Of a DNA stretch of 64,000 nt, positions 35,001-47,000 are shown piece after piece. Positions within the stretch are counted from its first letter, which is position 1; each line of letters begins with the position of its first letter. The stretch covers positions 1,639,379-1,703,378 of the forward strand of contig JANVCC010000153.1 of assembly GCA_025345505.1 (NCBI GenBank). Direction: 5' to 3'. The position numbers and the translations under genes are program-made. This stretch comes from Todiramphus chloris collaris. Taxonomy: Eukaryota; Chordata; Aves; Coraciiformes; Alcedinidae. The notes below the pieces were generated by a model. That model searched no databases. It saw only the letters and a program-made list of their open reading frames with translations, and had not been told where the DNA came from.

Positions 35001-38000
35001 TCTGACTGCAAAACCAGCTGGTGTAGCTGAGATGTCATTTTAGGGATGCAGTGTGGCCCCTGCTATCCTTTTAGAGAACCTTGCTGGAAGATGCACGGCT
35101 AGATTTTTCAGGGCAGCTGCTGCCCTTGCATAAAGCACCAGCCACACGTTGCTCTTGCTACTTGTCAGCTGCCTGAGCGCCTCTGTTTGTGTATCTAAAA
35201 CTTAAAGGCTGGAGAAGGAAGAAACCTGACCAGTGCAATGGAAACCTTCAATTCCCTGCTGTCCCAGGAGGAGAAGAGTAGCTTCAGGCTGGAGCTAGGA
35301 ATGAACTTCGTCCGTACGCTGCCTCGCCTCTCCAGGAGAACTGGCCAGGAAAAATATCAACAGTTCCATTAAAAAGTCTGCTGGTTTGCTAAAGTAGTGG
35401 AATAAACATACCTGTAGGCATAACGGCCTGAACCGCACAGGAAACATTAACGAGAACGAACACACGCAGACTTGCTCCCTCTCCCCCTGTGCATCCATGG
35501 CAATGAGTAAATCAAACAGCAGCTGGGGGGATTATTCTTAGCTGGGGAAGAACTGGCTTGGATCAGAGGGGCTGGGTGCTTTCCTAGAAAGGCAAAAACC
35601 TGTGCTGAGCTTGATCTGTGCTGCTGCTTGGTCTGGAGGAGGAGGGACCTGCAGTAGAACTAGGGTAGGATGGGGTTTGGGGTGGTTGTTAGACCTCTTT
35701 GATTTCCATTGCCCCTTCTAACCTTCTTCTACCCTGTTTTTTTGGTGGGGCTGAACTGCTTTTGCTCTAACCCAGTTGAGTCCAGTTTTAAACTTGAGGT
35801 GGAAACCAGTGGGAAGTGGGGAATACCCTGGGAGCTGGCAGAAGAATGGGGTGGGTGTGATGATGCTAAATGGGAGAACAGCCACTCCCAGCCATTAGTG
35901 TGTGGTGAAGATGGTCCCTTCAGTTCACCACTGAGCCCACAGTGCATCTCCTGACATCTCTGGAGGCCTCTGAACTTGTATCGCATATTTCAGTGAGCTT
36001 CAAGCATGGCTTGAAGATGCTGCCAGTGCTTTTTTGGACCCGGTAACCTGGTCCCTGAGCTGCCCATAAAAATAAGCTTCCCCCTTGGCCATACCCAGCA
36101 TATATGGTATGTAGAGAAAATACATGTGGAAAATGCCTTTGGTTGCAACCAGATGGCACCTGTCAAGCCCAAGTAGACATTTCTATTAGTGTTCTTATTT
36201 GAGTGTCTTGGACCACTCCCAACCTCTGGATAGCAAAACAGCACTGCTGTAGCTATCCTCCCGGAGCAGCCCCAGAGGCAGATTGATGTGATTATTGCTT
36301 GCTAGAGACAGTCCCCTGTGCTCCCAAGCCTCATCTGCACAGCCACTGAGCACAACTAATCTGAACTGACTTTTAAAGTGGATTAGTTCAATTACTCTTA
36401 ACTAGCCCTAGTGGAAACACTCTCCTTGGGGATTAAAGGTCCTTAATTCACTTTAACACACTTAAATTTTCAATGCAAATCAGGCTAAACTGAATTAAGG
36501 GCACTTCAGAGCTGTGTGTGGAGGCACTCCTTCAAAAGTGATGTGGTTTAACCACCCTGCTTTGCATTCCTGTGCCCGATCCATTCCAGTCAGTGTTGCT
36601 GAAGTGTCCCCTTACAGATGACTAATATAGGCAGCCTCTCAGATATAAAGCTGCAAACACATTACCCAGGCTAATGTGTGAACCAGCTCTTGCATCTGCT
36701 GATTCAATGCTTAAACTTGCCCAGCCAGAGTGTTTTAGAGGTGTTTGCTCTCTTGTTTTTTCACTTTTTTTTTCTTTTCCACTTTTTTCCACTTTTTAAA
36801 AATTATTCAAACCAAGCTCTTTGCTTTTTCACTTAAATGCAGGGCAGTGAGTCACCAGTTGTTTTTTTTTTTCCTCTGCTGTACTTAACTTGCTGGATGA
36901 AATGGGAGCACTTCACCAGCACACTCATCCTCTTAGCTCAGTACTTTTAATTCTCCACTTGAAGATGAGCTGTGGTTGTGACAAGAGATTGGCCTCTCCT
37001 GAAGCTCAAGTTTCCCTGAAGCTTGAGTGAAAAATAGTCATTGCATGCGATGCCCTGGGCAAACTGGGCAGGATAATTTGTGCTTTGGAGAGAGTTGGGT
37101 GGGACAGGGGTTTTTTTCCTGTGTCTTAAGGGTCAGATGATGTGTGTCTTGGGGAGAAGAGGGGAATCCTGCTAGCACCAAGTGAGGGGAAGGTCCCTGA
37201 GCAGAGGGGGAAAAAAATCACACATGCTGGGATTTTTGGGGTTTTTTTTTCATCCTGACCCTAAACATTTTGCCTCTGTTCCAAAGGAGAGAGAAGGTAG
37301 CACTCACCCCTCTGCAGATGAGGTTCTCTATCCCCTTGCTTGTAATTAACTGATTTAATACCATCCTCACCTCTTGGGCTTCACCTGAGACCCTGGTTTT
37401 GCTGCTCTGGGCTTAAATTTAACCCTTACTGTGTGGCTGCCAGTAGACTGGGGTGGGCATGGCAGTTTGGGGAGGAGATGGCACAGAATTGCCATCATTC
37501 ACAGGGCCAGTGACCAAGGAAAGGAAGGGGTAAACCTGTGACTGACATGTGTCAACATTGTTCTTGGTTCTGCTTCTTCATCTTGACAGAGCAAAGGTTT
37601 ATTTTGCTAACAGCCCTGTGTAACTTCACTCTCCTCTCCTTGCATCTCCCTCTGCTTATGTTTCAGCTCCTCTACTTAGCTTAGGATCACTTGAAAGATA
37701 GGTCACCAGTTTGGGTGGTTACAGGAGCAGCTGGCAGTGATATCAGCTTTTTTTCTTATTTTTTTTGGGGGGGGGGGGGAGGACGACAAACTTTCAGTTT
37801 GTGCTCATGACAAGTCCCTTGGTGCCTCCACAGGCTGTGGAAGGGGGGAATGGGTGTCCCATGTGAATGGGGTGTAGATGCTGCTGTGCTGGGGCTGAGA
37901 GACCACTCTGTGCTGTGATGCTGCAGCTCTGGGAACCCTCAAAGGACCCCCTGTGCTTCTGAGCAAAGTCTGCATCTCTCTTACAGCCATGGTGGAGGAG

Positions 38001-41000
38001 AGATGTGGCCAAAGCTGGTGATGGTCCCTTTCTAAACAGGTATTTGGAGATGCTCAGGGCCTCTTAGGATTTTATTTTTAGGAGCAGAGGTGGAAAGACA
38101 CAGCAGCCTGCTGTGGCTGGATAATATATTGGGTCTTGGAAAGGTCCCTGTTTCAAGTGTTTGAACACTCCCTAGCAGGCACCTTCCCACACCAAGCTTT
38201 CAAGTGCTCAATGAAAGATGCTCTGCACAAAGCCTGGCTCCTTTTATTGGTGCTTCACTTCCTAGCAATAAAGGTTTTCCTCTAAGAGGTGATGGAAATT
38301 TCTCCGGCTGAACCATAAATTAATTTCATCTTATTTACATTACCACCGGGGAACTCCTCCTTCCTTCTCTGTAGCAGCTTGTGCAGGGCTGAAGAACATC
38401 ACCATGTTGCTCTACAGTTCCTGGCCTCCTTCAGCATTAGTCATGAGGTGGGCACAAACAATGACAACATGGATGTTTGTTGATGTAGTTATGCATTAAA
38501 TCTGGTTTCTCTGGCTACATTTCCTGGAGCAGTAATATAAATTAGTGCCCAGGTTTTGAGAGGTTTTTTTTCCTCTTACTCTGAGTACCCTCAAAAAGGA
38601 ATACTCAGAATATGCTCTACTAGAATGGGAGGAGGGGGGGGAAACAGTCCTATAAATGTTTTACATCCTTAGGTTTTTAATTACCTGAGCCAAGACCTCC
38701 ATTTCACTAGGTTTTGGTGACAAGCCCTAAAGAGTTTAGCATCACAAGGTGTTGGTGTTTCCTCCAAGACCAGAGGGATGCTGGCCTGTGGTGTTCATGG
38801 GTCTGTGCGGTTTTCTTGCTTTGTTTTCAGGCTGCATATATTTGACCTCTTCTTTCTACTCCTTCAGCTTGTCACTAGGGTTGGAAGGTATCTGCTGTAG
38901 AAGATGCCTAACTGACATCTAAAAATATCAACTAAGAAGTGTCAAAATTGGGAGCAAAAGGAGAATTGAGATGATGGCTTAAGGATTTTATGGCTTTTTG
39001 TGATTTCAGGTTGGTACGTACAAACCTCAGAAGTTGAATTCTGGCTGTAGTCAAGTGATGACTAAGAGGAGGACAGGATGGAGGAGGACTGGATGGAGAA
39101 GCTGAGCAGAACTAAAACTGGAGTAGTATCTGGGCTGCTACCGAGTCCTCTGTCTGTGGCTACAAGAGCTGATATACAGGATACCCAAAGGAGAGAGATC
39201 TTTGGAGGCTAAGTTTTTTGTCCAGTTAGATGAGACCACCATCTTCTCTGGTACTTATAAATGCACCTTTAAGAGAACGATGGTGTTCTCTTAATCACTG
39301 AGTTTTAAAAAATCAATAAAAATCCCACAATGGTCATTTTTAAACATCCTGCTTAAGGGGTTCAGACTGGAACTATTTCTTGATCTCCCATTGCCCTGTT
39401 TTCAGCAGCCTCTGGACACCCTGTGGGCTGCTGTATTTAGGTGCCAGCATAATTTGGTAAGGATTTGCCCTTTTTAATGGTTTCTTTCCCACCTCACTCT
39501 TTAAAGCTGCTCTAATTCCATAGTGCCCTAATTGTGATATGCAAATTTTAAAAGGAAAATCGCAGCCAATGTATTTTAAGATCCTTAGGGGCAAGCAGTC
39601 CCCTGCTTAGCGTGATAAATTTGGACAGCTTTTCTCACTGAGGAAAATAAAAAGCCTTCCAAATCAAGAAAATTATGCAAGCAAATCCGATGAGTGTGCT
39701 CTAAAATTAAACTTGCCTCTCAAGCTCTGGAGCCTTTGTTGTGGAAACCAATGAAGATTATTTTGGGGAGGCTGTAAAGCCTTCTCTGGGGCATGTCCAG
39801 TGGTGCCCTAAAATTCTCTTGCTCTGATACATTTTCCCAGCTGTGACAAAATATGTATGAACACCTAACTGTTGGGGACCATCCTTGCCCAGGGCTGACT
39901 CCTCCTCATCCTTAATGAGCCACAAGAGGTGTTGAGCCCAGGAACTTCACAGAAGCACTAGATAACTTGTCCCCTGCCCTCATGCGACTCCTGCCGCGCA
40001 TCATCCTGCTCAAAGGCACGAGCCTATAGCACAGTTGTAGCTTGATGTGGCTTTGATACGATGGAGTGAAGCAATGTCTCATCTGTGCCCGAAGATGGAT
40101 GGTGTAAGCTTCTTAACCCTGGAGTCTGGAACCTGTGCTGTGTTCTCTGCAAGTGGTAGTTATTCTAGGGTGAAGGTGGCAAACTGAGTTAGGTTTTTGT
40201 GTCTTGCCATAAACTCCTGTCCTTCTCATTCCATATGCATTGTTAGGATGCTCTTGCTGCTGTGTCTTCATCCTCCTTCCTGTTATATTACCTAAACTCT
40301 TCTCCATTTTGCAGTCATGTAAAGCATGTTTTTCTGACATACATGACCAAAGTTGCTTTGAAGGACTTTGCTCCTCTGCTGCATGCTGTGCTTGGAAAAG
40401 ATCAGCATTATCCTTCAAGGATTTCATAGAATGGTTCAGCTTGGAAGTGACCTGAAAAAATCTGGTTCCAACCCTCCTGCCATGGGGAGGGACACCTCCC
40501 ACTAGACCAGGCTGCTGAAAGCCCCGTCCAGCCTGCCTTTGAACATGTCTAGGGGTGAGGCATCCCCACTTTCCCTGGGCAGCTTGTGCTGGTGTTTCAC
40601 CATCTGCGTAGCAAAGAATTTATAATATCTAATCTAAATCTGCCCTCTTTCAGTTTGAAACCATTGCCCCTTGTCCTATCACTACATGCCCTAATAAAGA
40701 GTTCCCTCCCCAACTTTCCTGTAGGAGGGAAGTATAATACTTCAGCCTTTAGTAGCTGAAGGCTGTAGTAAGGTCTCACTGGAGCCTTCTCCAGGCTAAA
40801 ATCCTCCAACTCTTTGACAGGCTCTTCACAGGGCAGGTACTCCATCCCTCTGATAATCTTTGTCCTTCCTCTGGACCTGCTGAAACAGGTCCATTTCTTA
40901 TTTGAGTGTTCCCAGGAGGTTTTCCCATGGGGACTCTGGTGCCAAACTCCTTTCCATTTTGGGATGGGAGAAGGGAAGACCTTCATCTCTGCATGCATAG

Positions 41001-44000
41001 TACCTCCAGCCACAGTGGGAGTCATCTGAGCCCCCTTCTTAGGTTTTGTGCTGAGACAGCTTTGGGCTGTTGATAAAGTGAGGTGATCTTAAGAGGTTCA
41101 AGGCTCTTCTGGCTGAAGCCAGATAGAAACACCTGGAAAGTCTTAGCAGGGAGCACCTCTCATGTTATTCTCTTAGCTCTTGTTATACCTAATAGATCTG
41201 TCAACTCAGCTGCATGAAATATTTACATCAGGGGAAAAATCTCCCCTAATTTTCTTTTACTCCTATTTGCAGACTGATGACAGGTTTCTAGCAAACACAC
41301 AAAGCATTTGTTAGCGTTGCTATCCTTTCCCTGGGCCTGAGTCATTCTTTTTCTTTCTTGGCCCTTGGTCCTCCTGAGCTCTTGCAGCCAGGAGACACTG
41401 AAATCACAAATGTGCAAAATACAAGGTCGATAAACATCTTAATCTCGCGGATACTTCCATCTAAATGTTTTCTGAGGCCCTCCTTCAAGAAGGATTAGCT
41501 GGTAACAGCGCCTGAAAGGTCGTAGCCTCGCTTCGACCTGTGCTGCTGCTCAAGATGCTAAACGCGTGTGAAAGCTTCAGCAACAGGCCTGAGATGCCGT
41601 CACTGTTCTCTTAGGTTCCCGTGTGTCCTCTCTGGCTTTGGACATTCTCTTTGGAGCTCTGCCTGCCAATATTAGCCATTGTGATAGCGTTGCCTAGAGC
41701 GCCCAAATGTGACATGTATCAACTGGCATTTTGGCTCCACTAAGTGTTAAGATTTTTCCAGTGTAGGTTTATATCTGTATTCTTTTTCTCTCTCAAGTGT
41801 GTGCATATTACTGTTATGATTTATTTTCAGGCTGTAACTTTGGTTTTATCACTTGAAATACTTTGGAAACTTGGAGGGCTTTTGTAATTAGTTGCAAGCC
41901 CTCTTTAACCTGGAGGAAAATTCCAATGTGAAGAATGCTTTTGATTCTTGAAGAAATTTGTTACAGAGCTCTGGTAGGAAGGTTTCTTCTCATCTTTGTG
42001 TTACTTGGGCCTTCCTTTCCTCTCTGAGGCTGCTGCTTACTTAGATAAGTTGACTTTGCTTCTTGAAGGCTCCAGAATAGATCAGAGTTTGTTACTGAAA
42101 TGTCAAGACTATCAACTAGTCTTGAGTACTTACATAAACTCTTTGACACAGGGTGGAAGAAATGAATACAAACAGTGCCTTTGATGACAAGTAACAGCAA
42201 TAGTTATGTGCCAGGGTGGGTTATTCTTGCTCCTTTCTGTCCCGAGACCTGCTGGTTAGCCTGTAAAAACAAAGCAAAAATGAATGCTTCCTGGTTGTTC
42301 CTTTGTGATAAAGTAAAATGTCTTTCCCTGATTTTAGTTGTAGTATTACTTACTGCTCCAGCTGCGTATGCAAGTTATATGCTGTTGGGGCACTTTCAAC
42401 CGTTGCTATTTTGGGGCTGGAGAGGGGTAAACTAGAGGGATTCCTTTCTCCACCACCGAGAAAACAAATGTCGCTCTGGGGATTGTGGTGGGGAGAAAGC
42501 TGGCAAAGCAAGGGAGTGCCTGCCACTCTTGTTCCTGTGGTTCAGCCTGCAGAATTGCAAGTGTAACCCATGCTCGCAGGGTTTCAAGGAAGTGAGGTGT
42601 GAGACTTGTGGGTTAATGTCCCTTGAGGATGCAGGTCAGGGGATGCTGGATGCCTCCGTAACCTCAGGGAAGGCTGGAGGGAGCCGGGGGGTTGGTGGAA
42701 GGCTTGTCAGAAGGCGTGCGCTCTTGCAGGGATGCGGGACCAAGGCTGGGGGCGGGGGGGGTGAGACAGTTTTCTTGACACGAGGCCAACTGGAAAGTCT
42801 CAAGCTCAGACGAAGAAAGGGGATGGGAAATGTGATACCGTCTACCAGGGGAGCACGTAAAACCGAAGAGGAGGACGTAGCCAAGTTTTGTCGCAGTGCT
42901 ATAGGGTTTCAGCTGCTGCTTCAGCAACGCTCTTGTGTAGTGATTCGCTTAAAGCACCGGGAGCTCTAGTTCATTTTGTAAAAGAAGCCAAAGGGATACC
43001 TTCCTGTGATGTTACGTATCTGTTTAAGGTTGGAATTCCTTGAAACTCCTGATTATTCCCCTTCGACTTGTGTTCACACCCTTCTTTTCAAATATGCTTT
43101 GCCATAGCATTCGAGGGAAAATGGCACTTATGCTGAGCACGAGCAAGGTGCAGCTGGTGGTTCCAACCAGATTTTAGCTGCTTTTCCCCTGCCTTTTGTC
43201 TACTGCATGTGATCTAGTACTTTTGAGTGGACATCTCTGGTCTTGCTTACCCCCTATGGTGAGAAAATCTGCTGCGGAGACTTATTCATAGGCAGGTTGT
43301 TTCTTTTCTTGGAAGCATAAGTCTGTACTCTTGCCCCAGTTTCCATAGATTTTTTTAACCATTATTCATAGCTTTAGTTTTTATATTTTGTTTCGTTTTT
43401 TGGGGTTTTTTTTTGTGGTTGGTTTGTTTCCAGTGTTTAGTTTTTTTCCAGTGTTTGTTTTTTTTTTGTTTGTTTGGGGATTTTTTTTGTGTTGGTTTTT
43501 GTTTTGGGTTTTTTTGTGTGTGTGGTTTTTATTTGGTCTTGTTTTGTTTTTTTTGCGTGGGTTTTTTTTTGTCTCTCTTTCTTTGTTTCTTCTTATTGTA
43601 TAGGTGAGCACTTTTGTGATACTTAGAAATTGTTAGATACTCCTGATTTGAATTTTCATTTTTTAGCCTATTGGCTCTAATTCTGATTGATTTTGTGTAG
43701 TTATGCCCTGTGGCATCTTGGGGATGACAACTCAGTCTCCAGACCCACTGAAAGAGGTGGGATGTGGGAATTGTAAAGCAAGCCCACATGCATTTTGCAG
43801 ACAGATGGAAACTCCATTTCAGGCTGGAGCTGCTCTGGTTGCGAGTAGCTCTAATGAGCATCTGTTGATGGAGTAGACCAGGGAGGACGTTCTTGGTGGT
43901 CTTTGTTACTGATCACATTAGGTTATGAAAGGCTAAGCTGAAAAGGAAGATGCAGGTTGTTTTGTGAAGGCTTAAAGCAAATCTGTCTTGCTTATGGAAT

Positions 44001-47000
44001 ATACCCGATGTATTTTTTTTCTATTCTTTTTTCAAGTTTTTCCATGTCAGAAAAACTCCACTATGGCATTGCTACAAATAGATTCTTTATCTAAATGTTT
44101 TTATATGCCGTGGGATTTTCCTGATGTGTATACACCCACTCCTCAGGCATAGGCTGGAGTGCCTGGAATTTGCTTGTCCCTTGTAGTGCTGAATGTAGTT
44201 TCTGGAAAAGGCACGTGAAAACTGGGCATAACTACTGCAGTGCGTCTATGAATCAATCCAGACGTAGTTTGGTTTAATGCCAGCATTTAAAATATCTGGA
44301 AATACCTTTTAATATACAATTACTCCTAATGTAAGGCTTTGCACTTTAATCTGGGGAACTTCCGTGGTGAGCTGTATGAGTAACTTCAATCATTGAATGG
44401 TTTAGGTTGGAAGGGACCTTAAAAATAATTTCCTTTCTGCACAAACTGCAATGGAATTTTGTTTTGTGATGGCGTGCGAGATTCGTTCTGCAAAATCCTT
44501 GCCCCTTTCAGTGAAAGGGCAATTGCTAAATATTCCTCTTTATTGCTCTCGTTAACGCTGTGGCCCCAAGGCTTATTTAGAACACATTATCCAGGTTCTG
44601 CACTCAGTGGAAAATGCATTTGTTTCTTCGTGGGCGTTTTTAAGGTGCTGTCTGAGACTCAGAGCTCAGAGAAAGCTATCAAGAGTCCGCTGACCTACAG
44701 CATCCCTTCTGGTGCTGAAAGTCAGCTTTCTTCTCATTACTTCTGAGTACTTAGTGATTATAGGTCATCCCACGTTCAGTTGTCACACCAGGGAAACCCA
44801 AACACTCAGTACCTGGAAAATGAGGCGTGCTAATGACTTGTGAACAACTGTACAAGCTCTTTCACTGAATTTGCCTTCTATCATGGCCCTGCTAGAACAA
44901 ACTTTAATTCTCAAAATGATACTTAATAACATCTTTCTCCTCCCATGATCCACTACCTCTTTCCCATCTGTTTGTCCTGAGGGAATGAAGGCAAGATGGA
45001 AATCTGGCAAAGAAAATCTATCTCATGCAGTACCCCTTTGCAAAATGTGGCCATGCTACCTTTTTAGATAAATTGATTTCCTAATGCATACGCTTAATGG
45101 TGCTGGTATTTCCTGACCCTCAAGTTGCTGAATTGTAAGTCATTTCTATGTAGCAATAATAATATATTTCTAAGCCTATGAATCCTCTTCCAGTGAGGCG
45201 GTTTTTCCGCAAGATGTTTTTTCTTGTACTTCCTGAAATGGAAAATGCTTCTCCCTTTAGATGTCTGCAGTGACTGGCATGGGGATAACATGGTGTAGCT
45301 CTGCATTTTGTGTAGGAGTGCATGACCCCACCTGGAGTACTATGTTCAGCTCTGGGTTCCCAAATATAAAAAGGACATGAACCTGTTGGAGCAGGTCCAG
45401 AGGAGTCCACAGATGATCTGAGGGCTGAAACCCCTCTGCTGTGAGAGTTGGGGTTGTTCAGTCTGGAGAATAGAAGGCCCCAGGGAGACTTTAGAGCAGT
45501 CTTCCAGTACCTAAAGGAGGACTACAGGAAAGAAGAGGAAGGACTTTTTACAAGGGCATGTAGTGATAGGACAAGGGGTGATGGTTTTAAACTGAAAGAG
45601 GGAATGTTAAGGAGAAAATTCTTTACTGTGAGGATGGTGAGACACTGGAACAGGTTGCCCAGAGAAGCTGTGGATGCCCCATTCCTGGAAGTGTTCGAGA
45701 CCAAATTGGATGGGGCAACCTGTTCTAGTGGGAGGTGTCCCTGCTCATGGCAAGGGAGTTGTTGGAATTAGGTGATCTTTAAGGTCCCTTCCAACCCAAA
45801 CCATTCTATGTTTTGTTGGAACTTCCTTGTCAGGCATGAGCAACTTGCAAATCACATGGCTTCATTACCTGGTTTAGTACTTCTGAGGTCAGATTTCTGA
45901 GGCAGTGGTTGTAACTCAAGACTTTCTCTGAGCTGCTGCTTGGAACTGATGTGAAACAGTCCCAGCTTCATGAAGCTGGGGAGCCGTTCTCTACCAAATG
46001 AATACGGACACAGCTGTGGTATCCCACAATGCTGCATCTTTACATCCAGTCTTAAAGTGAGGCTCTATCCTCCCAAAAGGAACTAGAAATCTGTCAAAAT
46101 GCTGTGAAGAACAGCAGCTTTCATATTCAGGGAGGATTGGGCTGGTGAGGTACAGTGTGACATAATATGTCTTTGCCCTCAGTAATCTTTTACCCCTTCC
46201 AACATCCAGGCACACAAGAGCCGATTCAATTCTTAATCTTGGTGTAACGAAACCACCTCGTGGTTTCTGTGTTTGAGTAGATCTAAACTGGGATGGCAGG
46301 AGCTCTTGAATCCAACAGCTTTAGGCTATTTTAGGTGGTGAAAATCTGCCATTGGCACTCTGGGAGGCATTTATAAGTAACAAGCTAATTATGTAAAATG
46401 CACACTGTCCACTTGTTAAGATCTTCTTAGTTTCATAATCTAATCAGAATTTGCTATGTATAACACTTGGCTTGTTGTCCTCCCCCCTGCCTTTTTAATG
46501 CAACTTAGTTGGGTGGGTGGATGATCGATACAGGAAGGAAATGCTCTCCTTAATACTGATTGGTTGAGTGTGCCCCACGTGCCTTCTTAATACAATGTGT
46601 AAAGGATTTTACTTTTAATTCCTGAGCACTAATACATTGCTTTGAAGATGGGTGAGATGTGATCTCTTCTGCTCAGCAGCACTCATAGAATAAAGCTTTG
46701 GCTCTCCCTGGGGTGTAGTATTTTGGTTAATATGACTTTTTGTTCATATAGACTCAGTATGTTATCATAAAAAAAGAGGTATATGCTGATGTCACCAAGT
46801 TTTCTGAGGATGTTCACCTGAAATATTGGGTAAGGTAGGTCTGGCTGAGGTCCTTGCCCATGTTCTGTAGTCCAGTTACCTTCAAAAGGTGAAGGTCCTG
46901 CCAGCAGCACAGGTCTGTTAAAGACATCTTGGATATCAGTATTTATTAATTCATCACCTGTGATTAGCTGCTCTTAAAGCATCTGCTTCCTTTCCACTAA

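Noticed and set aside
42529..42969. 146-codon ORF in a CpG-richer patch of intron 1 as an alternative exon
   Set aside because: No recognisable protein similarity and no convincing splice-site pair; kept only as a compositional note.
45448..45771. Host gene encoding a [13 protein letters not shown] protein
   Set aside because: This is the CR1 ORF2 C-terminal relic, seen also in the 40.4- and 57.0-kb copies.
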